Source: Chryseobacterium sp. LAM-KRS1 (GTDB lineage: Bacteria; Bacteroidota; Bacteroidia; Flavobacteriales; Weeksellaceae). From it: DNA of 64,000 bases. Below are positions 26,742-35,899 of this stretch, piece after piece. Numbering within the stretch: the first letter of the stretch is position 1; each line of letters starts with the position of its first letter. Position numbers and translations under genes: made by a program. Where the stretch lies: NCBI RefSeq assembly GCF_013184525.1, contig NZ_JAAOIZ010000001.1, forward strand, positions 744,001 to 808,000, in the 5' to 3' direction. The notes beneath the pieces were generated by a model that was given only the letters and a program-made list of their open reading frames with translations, made no database searches and was not told where the DNA came from.

Positions 26742-27917
26742 ATGGAAAAAACCTGGCGTTGGTTTGGAAAAAAAGACAAAATAGAACTGAGTACGCTTCG
26801 TCAAATAGGAGTAGAAGGAATTGTTTCTGCACTGCATGATATCCCAAACGGAGAAATCTGGAATCTGGAGGCCATCAATGATTATAAAAACTATATAGAA
26901 AGCCACGGACTTCGCTGGTCTGTTGTGGAAAGTCTTCCCGTAAGCGAAGCGATCAAATACGGAGGTGAAGACCGTGACTCTTTAATAGAAAACTATATCA
27001 CAAGCCTTGAAAATCTGGGTAAAGCAGGCATTACAACAGTTTGCTACAATTTTATGTCTGTTCTCGACTGGGCACGCACCGATCTCTTTCACGAGTGGGA
27101 AGACGGTTCGTCCTCACTTTATTTTGACAAAGCCAAGTTTGCGTACTTCGAAATTCATATTCTTCAAAGAGAGGGGGCCGAAAGCGATTATAATGCAGAA
27201 ATCCTTCAGAAGGTAGAAGAATTAAAAAATACCTTAACGGAAAAAGATAATAATGACCTGATAGATTCAGTCATTGTAAAAACACAGGGATTCGTAAACG
27301 GAAATATCAAAGAAGGTGAATTGAATCCTGTAGAAAAATTCAAGAGTTTATTGGCTTTGTATGATGGAATCGATAAAGACAGACTTCGCCAGAACATGCA
27401 ATATTTCCTTGAAAAAATAATGCCCGTCTGTGAAAAATGGAATATCCAGATGTGCGTACATCCAGATGATCCTCCATTTTCACTATTGGGCTTACCAAGA
27501 ATAGTGACCAATGAAGAAGATATTGACTGGCTTCTGAAAGCTGTTGATAACCTACACAACGGTCTAACGTTCTGTGCCGGATCTCTAAGTGCTAATCTTC
27601 AGAATGACGTTCCTAAGCTTGCAAAGAAGTTTGCCCACCGTACCAAATTCGTTCACCTGAGAAGTACAAATGTCTTTGAAAACGGTGACTTCATCGAGGC
27701 TCATCACCTGGGAGGAAGAGGAAAGCTTATTGAAGTGATCCGTGTATTCGAAAAAGAAAACCCTAATCTTCCTATTAGAATTGATCATGGAAGGCTTTTA
27801 ACCGAAGATATTGACAAAGGTTATAATCCCGGCTATTCATTTTTAGGAAGAATGCTGGCATTGGGTCAGATAGAAGGCGTAATGGCCGCAGTACAGTCGG
27901 AATTACAGAAAAATTAA
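26742..27917 (+). CDS. uxuA: mannonate dehydratase
   Basis: This 391-residue TIM-barrel enzyme dehydrates D-mannonate to 2-keto-3-deoxygluconate in glucuronate breakdown. Family stretches are clear: EKTWRWFGKKD at the start, CYNFMSVLDWARTDL, MCVHPDDPPFSLLGLPRIV and FVHLRSTN. It lies 79 bases after susD and 31 bases before the reductase that makes its substrate. Its position directly behind SusD links glucuronate metabolism to oligosaccharide uptake. Confidence 0.95.
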   Translation: MEKTWRWFGKKDKIELSTLRQIGVEGIVSALHDIPNGEIWNLEAINDYKNYIESHGLRWSVVESLPVSEAIKYGGEDRDSLIENYITSLENLGKAGITTVCYNFMSVLDWARTDLFHEWEDGSSSLYFDKAKFAYFEIHILQREGAESDYNAEILQKVEELKNTLTEKDNNDLIDSVIVKTQGFVNGNIKEGELNPVEKFKSLLALYDGIDKDRLRQNMQYFLEKIMPVCEKWNIQMCVHPDDPPFSLLGLPRIVTNEEDIDWLLKAVDNLHNGLTFCAGSLSANLQNDVPKLAKKFAHRTKFVHLRSTNVFENGDFIEAHHLGGRGKLIEVIRVFEKENPNLPIRIDHGRLLTEDIDKGYNPGYSFLGRMLALGQIEGVMAAVQSELQKN

Positions 27918-27948
27918 ACTGCGTTTGTAATAAATAATAAAAAGTAAA

Positions 27949-28764
27949 ATGAAAGACCTGTTTAGTATTAAAAACAAAGTAGCAGTCATCACAGGGGCTT
28001 CAGGTGTTTTGGGAGGAAGTCTTGCCAAAAGCTTTATAGAGGCCGGAGCCAAAGTTGTTGCACTGGGGAGAAATCAGGAAACACTGGATGCCCGGGTAAA
28101 AGAACTTAAGGATTTAGGAGGAGAGGCACTCGCTGTAGAATCCAATGTGATGGATATTGAAAGCCTTGAAGCCGCTTCAGTGAAAATAAAGGAAAAGTAT
28201 GGCCGTATTGATGTTCTGCTCAATATAGCCGGTGGAAATATTCCGGCAGCAACCTTATCTCCCGAACAGTCATTTTTCGATATGGATATGAAAGGATGGG
28301 CGGAGGTTACTGATCTTAATATCAACGGAACTGTTTATCCGAGCTATGTTTTCGGAAAAGCAATGGCTGAACAGGGGAGCGGAAACATTATCAATATTTC
28401 TTCCATGGCTGCCTATTCAGCGATTACAAGAGTAGCCGGATATTCTGCAGCCAAATCAGCAATCACCAATTTTACCCAATGGCTGGCCTCTGATCTTGCA
28501 TTAAAATTCGGAGATAAGATACGTGTGAATGCCGTGGCACCAGGATTTTTCATTGGAGATCAGAACCGTGCAATTCTTCTGAATCCGGATGGAAGCTTAA
28601 CGGAGAGAAGTAAAAAAGTAATGGCCAAAACACCGATGCAGAGATTTGGAGAAGTAGAAGAACTGAACGGGGTTGTACAGTTTCTATGTTCCGATGCCGC
28701 AAGTTTTATCACGGGAGCATTGATTCCTGTTGACGGAGGCTTCAGCGCATTCAGTGGAGTATAA
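27949..28764 (+). CDS. SDR-type D-mannonate oxidoreductase (fructuronate reductase)
   Basis: This 271-residue SDR has TGASGVLG at 15-22 for NAD(H) binding, NIAGGN, the SS pair near 151 and catalytic Y165/K169. In many Bacteroidetes an SDR like this, rather than the unrelated classical UxuB, reduces D-fructuronate to D-mannonate. The assignment rests on position: it lies directly after uxuA and before uxaC, filling the missing middle step. The SDR fold is certain and the substrate is inferred. A strong terminator follows. Confidence 0.85.
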   Translation: MKDLFSIKNKVAVITGASGVLGGSLAKSFIEAGAKVVALGRNQETLDARVKELKDLGGEALAVESNVMDIESLEAASVKIKEKYGRIDVLLNIAGGNIPAATLSPEQSFFDMDMKGWAEVTDLNINGTVYPSYVFGKAMAEQGSGNIINISSMAAYSAITRVAGYSAAKSAITNFTQWLASDLALKFGDKIRVNAVAPGFFIGDQNRAILLNPDGSLTERSKKVMAKTPMQRFGEVEELNGVVQFLCSDAASFITGALIPVDGGFSAFSGV

Positions 28765-28790
28765 AAAAAACTAATTTTTTCATATACAGT

Positions 28791-28829
28791 AAACAGGACC
28801 TTAATGGTTTCATTCAAGGTCCTGTTTTT
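28791..28829 (+). terminator. terminator ending the susC-susD-uxuA unit
   Basis: AACAGGACCTT (28792-28802) and AAGGTCCTGTT (28816-28826) form a perfect 11-base stem, followed by T residues. The 180 bases to the uxaC start hold a small hairpin (TGAAAATC-TTT-GATTTTCA at 28853-28871) and presumably a new promoter. Confidence 0.85.
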
Positions 28830-29010
28830 AAAAAGTAGACACCTAAGTGTTGTGAAAATCTTTGATTTTCATCTTATGTGAACTTTTCTGCAGAATTATT
28901 TTAAACTTTCTTAAGTGAGCTAAAGTGTTTTAAAATAAGGCTTTTGTGACTTTTGTGGTTTTGCAGAGTTTAAACAAGTTAATTAAAATTCAGGGTTGTA
29001 AAAATAAATC

Positions 29011-30429
29011 ATGAGTAATTCCATTAAAAATAAAGACGTTTTCGGAGAATTGTTTTTGCTTGAATCGGCAAAGGCAGAAAATCTGTATTTCGGCTATGCC
29101 AAAGATATGCCGGTGATCGATTATCACAATCATCTTGAACCGGATGTGATTTCTACCAATCAGAATTTCCGTTCTTCAACCGCTATATGGCTGGATGGTG
29201 ACCATTACAAATGGAGAGCCATGAGAAATTTCGGCATTGATGAACAGCTTATTTCCGGAAATGCTTCAGATCAGGAAAAATTCAGGAAATGGGCAGAGGT
29301 AGTACCTTATACCCTTCGTAATCCATTATTTCACTGGACCCATCTGGAACTCAAAAATCCTTTTGGAATCAGCGAATATTTATCATCCAATAATGCAGAT
29401 GCAGTGTATCATCAGATGAATGAAAGTTTGCAGACACCTGGTTTTTTGCCACAATCCATTATTGAAAATTTTAAAGTAGAAGCCTTATGTACTACAGATG
29501 ATCCTGCTGATGATCTGGTTCATCATAAAGCATTAAAAAACAGTGAGTTTAAAACAGCTGTTCTTCCGGCTTTCCGTCCTGATACCTATATCAATATGAT
29601 CAATCCTGAACAATATCTTTCAGGAATTAAAAAGCTTGAAAAAGTCTGTGGTTTTTCCATCACATCGGTCTCTGATGTGTTGAATGCACTTCAGTCCAGA
29701 ATCAATTATTTTGTGGAAGCAGGGGCAAAAGTGGCCGATCACGGCTTTGAATATTTCCCGGATACCACAAAGTGGAATCATAGTCTTGAAAAAGAGTTTT
29801 CAGAATTCCTGAAAGGAAATATTTCGACATTTTCCAATCCGGATGCATTATGCGGCTATTTGCTGAAAGAACTTTGCAAAATGTATGCAGAAAAAGGCTG
29901 GGTACAGCAGTTTCATGTAGGGGCAACCCGGAATAACAATTCAGAAATGTTCAGGAAAATGGGTGCCAATGCAGGGTATGATGCCATTGGAGAATCGTAT
30001 TACGCACAGAGATTGAGCGTTTTGCTTGATGAGCTGAATACGGAAGGAAAGCTGACCAAAACTATTATTTACAATCTGAATCCGGCATTTAATGAAGTTC
30101 TGGCATCCCTTGCCGGAAACTTCAACGAAGGAGGCATCAAATCCAAAGTACAGTTTGGAGCAGCCTGGTGGTTTCTTGATGAGCTTGACGGGATGACCAA
30201 GCAGATGAATACGCTTTCCAATATCGGTCTTATCAGCACTTTTGTCGGCATGCTGACCGATTCCCGAAGCCTTTTATCATTCTCAAGACACGATTATTTC
30301 AGAAGGCTTTTATGCAATATGTTCGGAAGTGAAATGGAAAGAGGTCTTCTTCCCGATGACGAAAAATGGGTAGGAAAGATCATCCAGGATATCTGTTATC
30401 ACAATACAAAAAATTATTTTGAAATATAA
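29011..30429 (+). CDS. uxaC: glucuronate isomerase
   Basis: This 472-residue metal-dependent TIM-barrel isomerase turns D-glucuronate into D-fructuronate (and galacturonate into tagaturonate). The N-terminal VIDYHNHLEPD holds the metal-binding H39 and H41. Later VEALCTTDDPADDL, WVQQFHVGATRNNNS and FVGMLTDSRSLLSFSRHDYFRRLLC are typical of UxaC. Length is normal. It starts a new transcription unit and is followed 4 bases later by kdgK. It supplies the first step for glucuronate freed by the GH115 enzyme. Confidence 0.96.
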   Translation: MSNSIKNKDVFGELFLLESAKAENLYFGYAKDMPVIDYHNHLEPDVISTNQNFRSSTAIWLDGDHYKWRAMRNFGIDEQLISGNASDQEKFRKWAEVVPYTLRNPLFHWTHLELKNPFGISEYLSSNNADAVYHQMNESLQTPGFLPQSIIENFKVEALCTTDDPADDLVHHKALKNSEFKTAVLPAFRPDTYINMINPEQYLSGIKKLEKVCGFSITSVSDVLNALQSRINYFVEAGAKVADHGFEYFPDTTKWNHSLEKEFSEFLKGNISTFSNPDALCGYLLKELCKMYAEKGWVQQFHVGATRNNNSEMFRKMGANAGYDAIGESYYAQRLSVLLDELNTEGKLTKTIIYNLNPAFNEVLASLAGNFNEGGIKSKVQFGAAWWFLDELDGMTKQMNTLSNIGLISTFVGMLTDSRSLLSFSRHDYFRRLLCNMFGSEMERGLLPDDEKWVGKIIQDICYHNTKNYFEI

Positions 30430-30433
30430 AACC

Positions 30434-31432
30434 ATGCAGGATTCATCGAAAATATTATGTTTCGGGGAACTGCTTCTCCACTTTGCCCCGGATTCCGAAG
30501 GAAACTGGCTCAATGAGCAATCTCTTAAGTTATACATAGGAGGAGCTGAATACAATGTAGCAGCGGCACTTTCCCAGTGGAAGAATGCTGTAAAGCTGCT
30601 ATCAGCTTTGCCTGAAAATTTCGTAGGAAACCAGCTGGAATTTCAGCTTAAAAATAAAGGAATAGAAGTCCTTGCAGAAAAGAACAAGGGAAGAATAGGA
30701 ACATTTTATCTTTCTTCTGATGGAGATATGCAGAATGCCTCAGTGGTGTACGATCGTTTTCCGTCTGTTTTTACCCAATCGGATTTTGAAACTTTCAGTG
30801 ATGATGAGATATTTTCAGGAGTAAAATGGTTGCATATCAGCACCATCACGCCGGCTTTGAGTGACCATGCATTCCGCAAATGCCTGCAAATCATGAAGGA
30901 AGCCAGAACGAAAAATATTACGGTTTCTCTTGACCTGAATTACAGGGCGTTGCTTTGGCAAAACCAGAATCCTCACAAAATTAAAGAGCTGATGCCTTTT
31001 GTGAATGTTCTTATGGGAAATATCTGGTCTGTGGAGCAGTTTCTCAATATTCCTGTTGAATATGAGCTTAACGGAAATTTCGATGATGAAAACCTTCTGA
31101 AACAGGCTGAAAAAACAGCGTTGGAAATCAGGAAACAATTTCCGGCTGTGGAAAAAATAGCCAATACCTTCCGCTTTACAAACGGCGAAAAGGTCAATTA
31201 TTTTGCCACCTTATTTGCTGGTAAACAGCTTTTGATTTCAGAAAAATACAATTCAGATAAAATTGAAGAAAGGGTAGGAAGCGGTGATTCTTTCATGGCC
31301 GCTTTGATTCATGGAATTTTAAAAGGAAATCCTGAACAGCAGGTTCTGGAAGATGCTACAAAAGTTGCTTTTAAAAAGCTTTTTGTAAAAGGAGATACCA
31401 TTGATGAAAGCATTAATATCGAAACATTATGA
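30434..31432 (+). CDS. kdgK: 2-keto-3-deoxygluconate kinase (PfkB family)
   Basis: This PfkB-family sugar kinase of about 332 residues phosphorylates 2-keto-3-deoxygluconate. The start KILCFGELLLHF and the GGAEYNVAAALSQW stretch are typical, and ERVGSGDSFMAALIHG near residue 285 holds the catalytic Asp. An ATG at 30419 would overlap uxaC; the ATG at 30434 directly follows the uxaC stop and is preferred. The stop overlaps the kdgA start (ATGA). Neighbours fix its role in the Entner-Doudoroff-type tail of the glucuronate route. Confidence 0.92.
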   Translation: MQDSSKILCFGELLLHFAPDSEGNWLNEQSLKLYIGGAEYNVAAALSQWKNAVKLLSALPENFVGNQLEFQLKNKGIEVLAEKNKGRIGTFYLSSDGDMQNASVVYDRFPSVFTQSDFETFSDDEIFSGVKWLHISTITPALSDHAFRKCLQIMKEARTKNITVSLDLNYRALLWQNQNPHKIKELMPFVNVLMGNIWSVEQFLNIPVEYELNGNFDDENLLKQAEKTALEIRKQFPAVEKIANTFRFTNGEKVNYFATLFAGKQLLISEKYNSDKIEERVGSGDSFMAALIHGILKGNPEQQVLEDATKVAFKKLFVKGDTIDESINIETL

Positions 31433-32061
31433 ATGAAATAGTACAAAAAATAAAAGACCAGAAAATCGTTCCGTTGTTTTATAACGAATCGTTTGAAGTC
31501 TCAAAAAATATCATAAAAGCTTTATACGAAGCAGGAATCCGTGTGATAGAATATACCAACCGCGGCCATCAGGCATTGGAAAATTTCACTAAGCTGAAAG
31601 AAATTTCCCATACAGAATTTCCTGGTCTTCTGTTAGGAATCGGGACGGTAAAAAATATACAGGAAATGGATGATTATGCTAACGTAAAATCAGATTTTAT
31701 CATTACGCCTGTTATCAATGAGGCATTGGTGAAACATACTCTCGAAAAAAATATCCTTCTGATTCCAGGCTGCTTTACCCCTTCCGATATCAATATTGCC
31801 TATCAGAACGGTTTAAAACTGGTTAAAATATTTCCGGCTGATGCTTTAGGAAAGAACTACATCAAATCTGTGAAACCTGTTTTTCCGGGAATGAATTTTA
31901 TGCCAACCGGAGGAATTCATGCTGAAACTGAAGATATCAGAGAATGGCTCAATGGAGGTGCCATAGCAGCAGGGTTGGGAAGCTCTCTCATCGGAAAAGA
32001 TAATAATGAAGAAGAATTGACTCTGAAAACAAAAAATTTATTACAACAACTTAATCAATAA
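31429..32061 (+). CDS. kdgA: KDPG aldolase
   Basis: This 210-residue class I aldolase splits 2-keto-3-deoxy-6-phosphogluconate into pyruvate and glyceraldehyde-3-phosphate. The Schiff-base lysine K133 lies in LVKIFPADALG, and E41 in IEYTNRG is the general acid/base residue. It overlaps kdgK by 4 bases, completing the glucuronate pathway. The permease gene follows 4 bases after its stop. Confidence 0.94.
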   Translation: MNEIVQKIKDQKIVPLFYNESFEVSKNIIKALYEAGIRVIEYTNRGHQALENFTKLKEISHTEFPGLLLGIGTVKNIQEMDDYANVKSDFIITPVINEALVKHTLEKNILLIPGCFTPSDINIAYQNGLKLVKIFPADALGKNYIKSVKPVFPGMNFMPTGGIHAETEDIREWLNGGAIAAGLGSSLIGKDNNEEELTLKTKNLLQQLNQ

Positions 32062-32065
32062 CTCA

Positions 32066-33340
32066 ATGCAGGCTCCTCAAAACCGCAATATAAGATGGTG
32101 GATGCTGTCTCTTGTCTTCCTCGCCACTACGATCAATTACCTTGACCGTCAGGTAATGGGTTTGCTGAAACCTGTGCTGGAAAAAGAATTCAGCTGGGAC
32201 GAAAAAGATTACAGTTATATCGTCATGGCTTTTACCACGACTTATGCCATCGGTTATATGGCGATGGGAAGGTTTATAGACAGGGTAGGAACCAAAATCG
32301 GGTATGCGGTTTCCCTTATTGTATGGAGTTTGGCCTCGATAGGACATGGTCTTGTCAAAAGCACCATCGGATTTATTATTGCAAGAAGTACGTTGGGAAT
32401 CAGTGAAGCAGGAAACTTTCCTGCCGCCATCAAATCAGTGGCTGAATGGTTTCCGAAAAAAGAAAGAGCACTAGCAACGGGAATTTTTAACTCAGGAGCA
32501 ACGGTGGGAGCTATTTTAGCACCGTTATTGGTTCCGTTCATTCTCGGACATTACGGCTGGAGGCAGACTTTTGTATGGATTGGCGCTTTGGGTATGGTTT
32601 GGATTGTCCTTTGGTGGAAATTTTATGCTGTACCGGAAAAAACAAAAAATATCAGTAAGGAAGAACTACAGTACATAAAAAGCGATCAGGCTGAAAAAAC
32701 AGAAGAGAAAACGAAAATTCCTTTATCGGAATTACTCAAATATAAAGTAACATGGTCATTTGCCATCGGTAAAATTTTAACTGATCCTATCTGGTATTTC
32801 TTCATGTTCTGGCTGCCGGCGTATTTTTCTGATGTATTCAAAATGGATTTAACAAAACCATCTCTTCCGTTAATTATTATTTACAGCGGAACCACGATCG
32901 GAAGTATTGGTGGAGGATATCTCTCATCATTTCTGATCAAAAAAGGATGGGCCATCGGAAGAGCCAGAAGCATTACGATGTTACTGTTTGCATTAATGGT
33001 GGTTCCGGTGATGTTCTCAAAATATGTAGATAATATGTGGATGATCACGATCATCATTGCTTTTGCAACAGCCGCACACCAGGGTTGGGGTGCCAATCTT
33101 ATGACCACGGTCGGAGATCAGTTACCCAACAGCTATGTCAGTTCTGTCATTGGTTTTGGCGGGATGCTCGGTTCAGCGGCAGGAATTATTTTTCCGTTGT
33201 TCATCGGGATTGTTTTGGACACATTCAAAAAGGCAGGAAACGTCAATGGCGGTTACAATATTATTTTCTTTATTGCAGGAATTTCATATGTTGCAGCCTG
33301 GGGACTCATTTCGTTGATTAACAGGAAAAAAACAGTTTAG
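32066..33340 (+). CDS. MFS permease of the hexuronate (ExuT-like) group
   Basis: This 424-residue major facilitator protein has twelve hydrophobic segments. ATTINYLDRQVMGLL and the following MGRFIDRVGTKIGY are signatures of the anion:cation symporter group that carries hexuronates in ExuT. The central loop (about 190-225) is charged. Being co-transcribed with uxaC, kdgK and kdgA, it most likely brings glucuronate across the inner membrane. A short aldobiouronic acid is another possibility. No separate xylose permease is seen in the window. Confidence 0.88.
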   Translation: MQAPQNRNIRWWMLSLVFLATTINYLDRQVMGLLKPVLEKEFSWDEKDYSYIVMAFTTTYAIGYMAMGRFIDRVGTKIGYAVSLIVWSLASIGHGLVKSTIGFIIARSTLGISEAGNFPAAIKSVAEWFPKKERALATGIFNSGATVGAILAPLLVPFILGHYGWRQTFVWIGALGMVWIVLWWKFYAVPEKTKNISKEELQYIKSDQAEKTEEKTKIPLSELLKYKVTWSFAIGKILTDPIWYFFMFWLPAYFSDVFKMDLTKPSLPLIIIYSGTTIGSIGGGYLSSFLIKKGWAIGRARSITMLLFALMVVPVMFSKYVDNMWMITIIIAFATAAHQGWGANLMTTVGDQLPNSYVSSVIGFGGMLGSAAGIIFPLFIGIVLDTFKKAGNVNGGYNIIFFIAGISYVAAWGLISLINRKKTV

Positions 33341-33377
33341 TATAACAATAATACAGTTTGAAGTTTAAAAAGTAAAA

Positions 33378-35888
33378 ATGAAATCCGGGTTTTACATCAC
33401 CACAGGTCTTCTGATCAGTATATTTTCCTTTGCCCAGAAAGGAGGAAAGTATAAGCTGTGGTATGATAAACCCGCAAAACAATGGGTGGAAGCTCTACCG
33501 GTAGGAAACGGAAATATGGCAGCTATGGTCTATGGAGACCCTTATCAGGAAAAGCTTCAGTTGAACGAAGGGACATTCTGGTCCGGAGGCCCTTCCCGAA
33601 ATGATAATCCGGATGCTCCAAAAGTCCTGGATTCTATCCGGTATTATTTATTTAACGGAAACTATAAAAGAGCCCAGATTCTTGCGGATAAAGGATTAAC
33701 AGCTAAAACAGTTCACGGTTCGGCATTTCAGAATATTGGTGATTTTACACTGGATCTGAATAACCTTAAAGAAATCAGAAATTATTACAGAGAACTGGAC
33801 ATTGAAAAAGCAATAGCAACCACTACATTTACCTCTGAAGGCATTAATTTTAAAAGAGAAATTTTTGCCTCAATTCCTGATCATGTAATCGTTATTAAAT
33901 TAAGCTCAGATCACAAAAATGCTCTGAATTTTAAAGCAAAATTCAACAGCGAGCTTAAAAAGAACGTCAAAGCTATTGATGCCAATACTTTACAAATGGA
34001 TGGGATTTCTTCCACATTAGATGGCATTCAGGGGCAGGTGAAATTCAATGCACTGGCAAAACTCATGACCAAAGGTGGCAAAACTCAGATCTTAGAGAGC
34101 GGAATTTCAGTAAGCAATGCTCATGAGGTCACGATTCTTATTGCAATGGCCACTAATTTTACAGACTACAAAAATTTAAATACAGACGAAGTTGCAAAAG
34201 CCAGAAAGTATATTGAAACAGCAGCAAATAAAAGTTTCAAAACTTTAGTTCAAAACCATCTGAGTGTTTATCAGAACTATTTTAAAAGAGTAGATCTGGA
34301 TTTAGGAACTTCTGAAGCTTCAAAAAATCCAACGGATATCAGGATTAAAAATTTTGCAAAAGGTTATGATCCGGAACTTGTTTCATTATATTATCAGTTC
34401 GGGCGTTATCTCCTGATTTCTTCCTCTCAGCGGGGTGGCCAGCCTGCCAATTTGCAGGGGATCTGGAACAATTCCAACAAACCGGCCTGGGACAGCAAGT
34501 ATACGATTAACATTAATACGGAAATGAATTACTGGCCGGCAGAAAAGACTAATCTTCCTGAAATGCATGAACCATTGATCCGGATGATAAAAGATTTGAG
34601 CGAAACAGGAAAAGAAACGGCAAAAACAATGTACAACAGCCGTGGCTGGGTAGCACATCATAATACCGATATCTGGAGAATAACAGGGGTAGTGGATTTT
34701 GCCAATGCCGGAATGTGGCCGATGGGCGGAGCCTGGCTTTCACAGCATTTGTGGGAAAAATATTTATACAGCGGAGACAAAAACTATCTGCGAACCATTT
34801 ATCCTGTTCTGAAATCTGCAGCACAGTTTTATGAAGATTTCCTGATTGAAGAGCCTGCGAATCACTGGCTGGTGACAAGCCCGTCAATGTCACCCGAAAA
34901 TATTCCGCAGGGACACCAGGGAAGTGCTCTGGCGGCGGGAAATACAATGGACAATCAATTGATGTTCGATTTGTTCACCAAAACAAAAAAGGCAGCACAG
35001 ATTCTCAATACAGATTCAGATAAAATTCAGGTCTGGAACACTATTATTTCAAAATTACCACCGATGAAAATCGGAAGTTACGGACAATTGCAGGAATGGA
35101 TGGAAGACCTGGACGATCCTAAAGATAACCACAGACATGTTTCGCATCTATACGGATTATTTCCTTCCAACCAGATCAGTCCGTTTACCACACCGGAATT
35201 GCTGGACGCCTCCAGAACCGTACTCGTTCACCGTGGTGATGTATCCACAGGCTGGTCAATGGGCTGGAAAGTTAATCTTTGGGCTAAATTATTAGATGGA
35301 AATCACGCCAATAAATTAATCAAAGATCAGTTAACACTGGTAGAAAAAGACGGTTGGGGCAGCAAAGGCGGAACATATCCGAATCTTTTCGATGCACATC
35401 CTCCATTCCAGATTGATGGAAATTTCGGCTGTACTTCCGGGATTACCGAAATGCTTCTGCAGACTCAAAATGGTTTTATAGACATTCTTCCCGCACTTCC
35501 GGTTGAGTGGAAAAACGGCAGCATTTCGGGGCTGAAAGCATATGGAGGTTTCGAAGTCAGTATTATCTGGGAAAACAATCAAGCTAAAGAAATTACCATA
35601 AAATCCGGATCGGGAGGAAACTGCAGAATAAGACTTCCGAACGAAATGCAGCTTTCCGGAAATGCAGAACTGAAAAAAGCAGAAGGTAAAAACCCGAATT
35701 CTTTATTTGAAATTCCGGAAACTCCGAAACCTGTGATTTCTGACAAAGCAAAATTGAATCCTGTTGAAATTAAAACTGATCTTATCTATGATTTCCCGAC
35801 TGAAGCAGGGAAGGTCTATACATTAAGAAGGAGTGATAAAAGCTCTGAAGGACAATCCGAAACTAAATCTATTTACAATAAAAACTAA
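33378..35888 (+). CDS. GH95 alpha-L-fucosidase/alpha-L-galactosidase
   Basis: This 836-residue secreted GH95 enzyme follows a short signal peptide ending in SFAQ. The order is an N-terminal beta domain (KLWYDKPAKQWVEALPVGNGNMAAMVYG), an (alpha/alpha)6 barrel and a C-terminal sheet. ININTEMNYWPAE holds the Asn residues that activate water, TSPSMSPEN the catalytic Glu, and FQIDGNFGC the Asp, as known in Bifidobacterium AfcA. GH95 members cleave alpha-1,2-L-fucose or alpha-L-galactose. In a xylan locus the L-galactose caps of complex glucuronoarabinoxylan are the likelier target. It follows the permease by 37 bases. Confidence 0.92.
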   Translation: MKSGFYITTGLLISIFSFAQKGGKYKLWYDKPAKQWVEALPVGNGNMAAMVYGDPYQEKLQLNEGTFWSGGPSRNDNPDAPKVLDSIRYYLFNGNYKRAQILADKGLTAKTVHGSAFQNIGDFTLDLNNLKEIRNYYRELDIEKAIATTTFTSEGINFKREIFASIPDHVIVIKLSSDHKNALNFKAKFNSELKKNVKAIDANTLQMDGISSTLDGIQGQVKFNALAKLMTKGGKTQILESGISVSNAHEVTILIAMATNFTDYKNLNTDEVAKARKYIETAANKSFKTLVQNHLSVYQNYFKRVDLDLGTSEASKNPTDIRIKNFAKGYDPELVSLYYQFGRYLLISSSQRGGQPANLQGIWNNSNKPAWDSKYTININTEMNYWPAEKTNLPEMHEPLIRMIKDLSETGKETAKTMYNSRGWVAHHNTDIWRITGVVDFANAGMWPMGGAWLSQHLWEKYLYSGDKNYLRTIYPVLKSAAQFYEDFLIEEPANHWLVTSPSMSPENIPQGHQGSALAAGNTMDNQLMFDLFTKTKKAAQILNTDSDKIQVWNTIISKLPPMKIGSYGQLQEWMEDLDDPKDNHRHVSHLYGLFPSNQISPFTTPELLDASRTVLVHRGDVSTGWSMGWKVNLWAKLLDGNHANKLIKDQLTLVEKDGWGSKGGTYPNLFDAHPPFQIDGNFGCTSGITEMLLQTQNGFIDILPALPVEWKNGSISGLKAYGGFEVSIIWENNQAKEITIKSGSGGNCRIRLPNEMQLSGNAELKKAEGKNPNSLFEIPETPKPVISDKAKLNPVEIKTDLIYDFPTEAGKVYTLRRSDKSSEGQSETKSIYNKN

Positions 35889-35899
35889 AAAATCTATAT

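Noticed and set aside
30419..30433. Earlier kdgK start overlapping uxaC
   Set aside because: It adds five residues not needed by the PfkB fold; the ATG at 30434 directly follows the uxaC stop.
33378..35888. GH95 as evidence of fucose metabolism
   Set aside because: No fucose isomerase, kinase or aldolase genes are in the window; xylan context makes L-galactose caps the likelier substrate.
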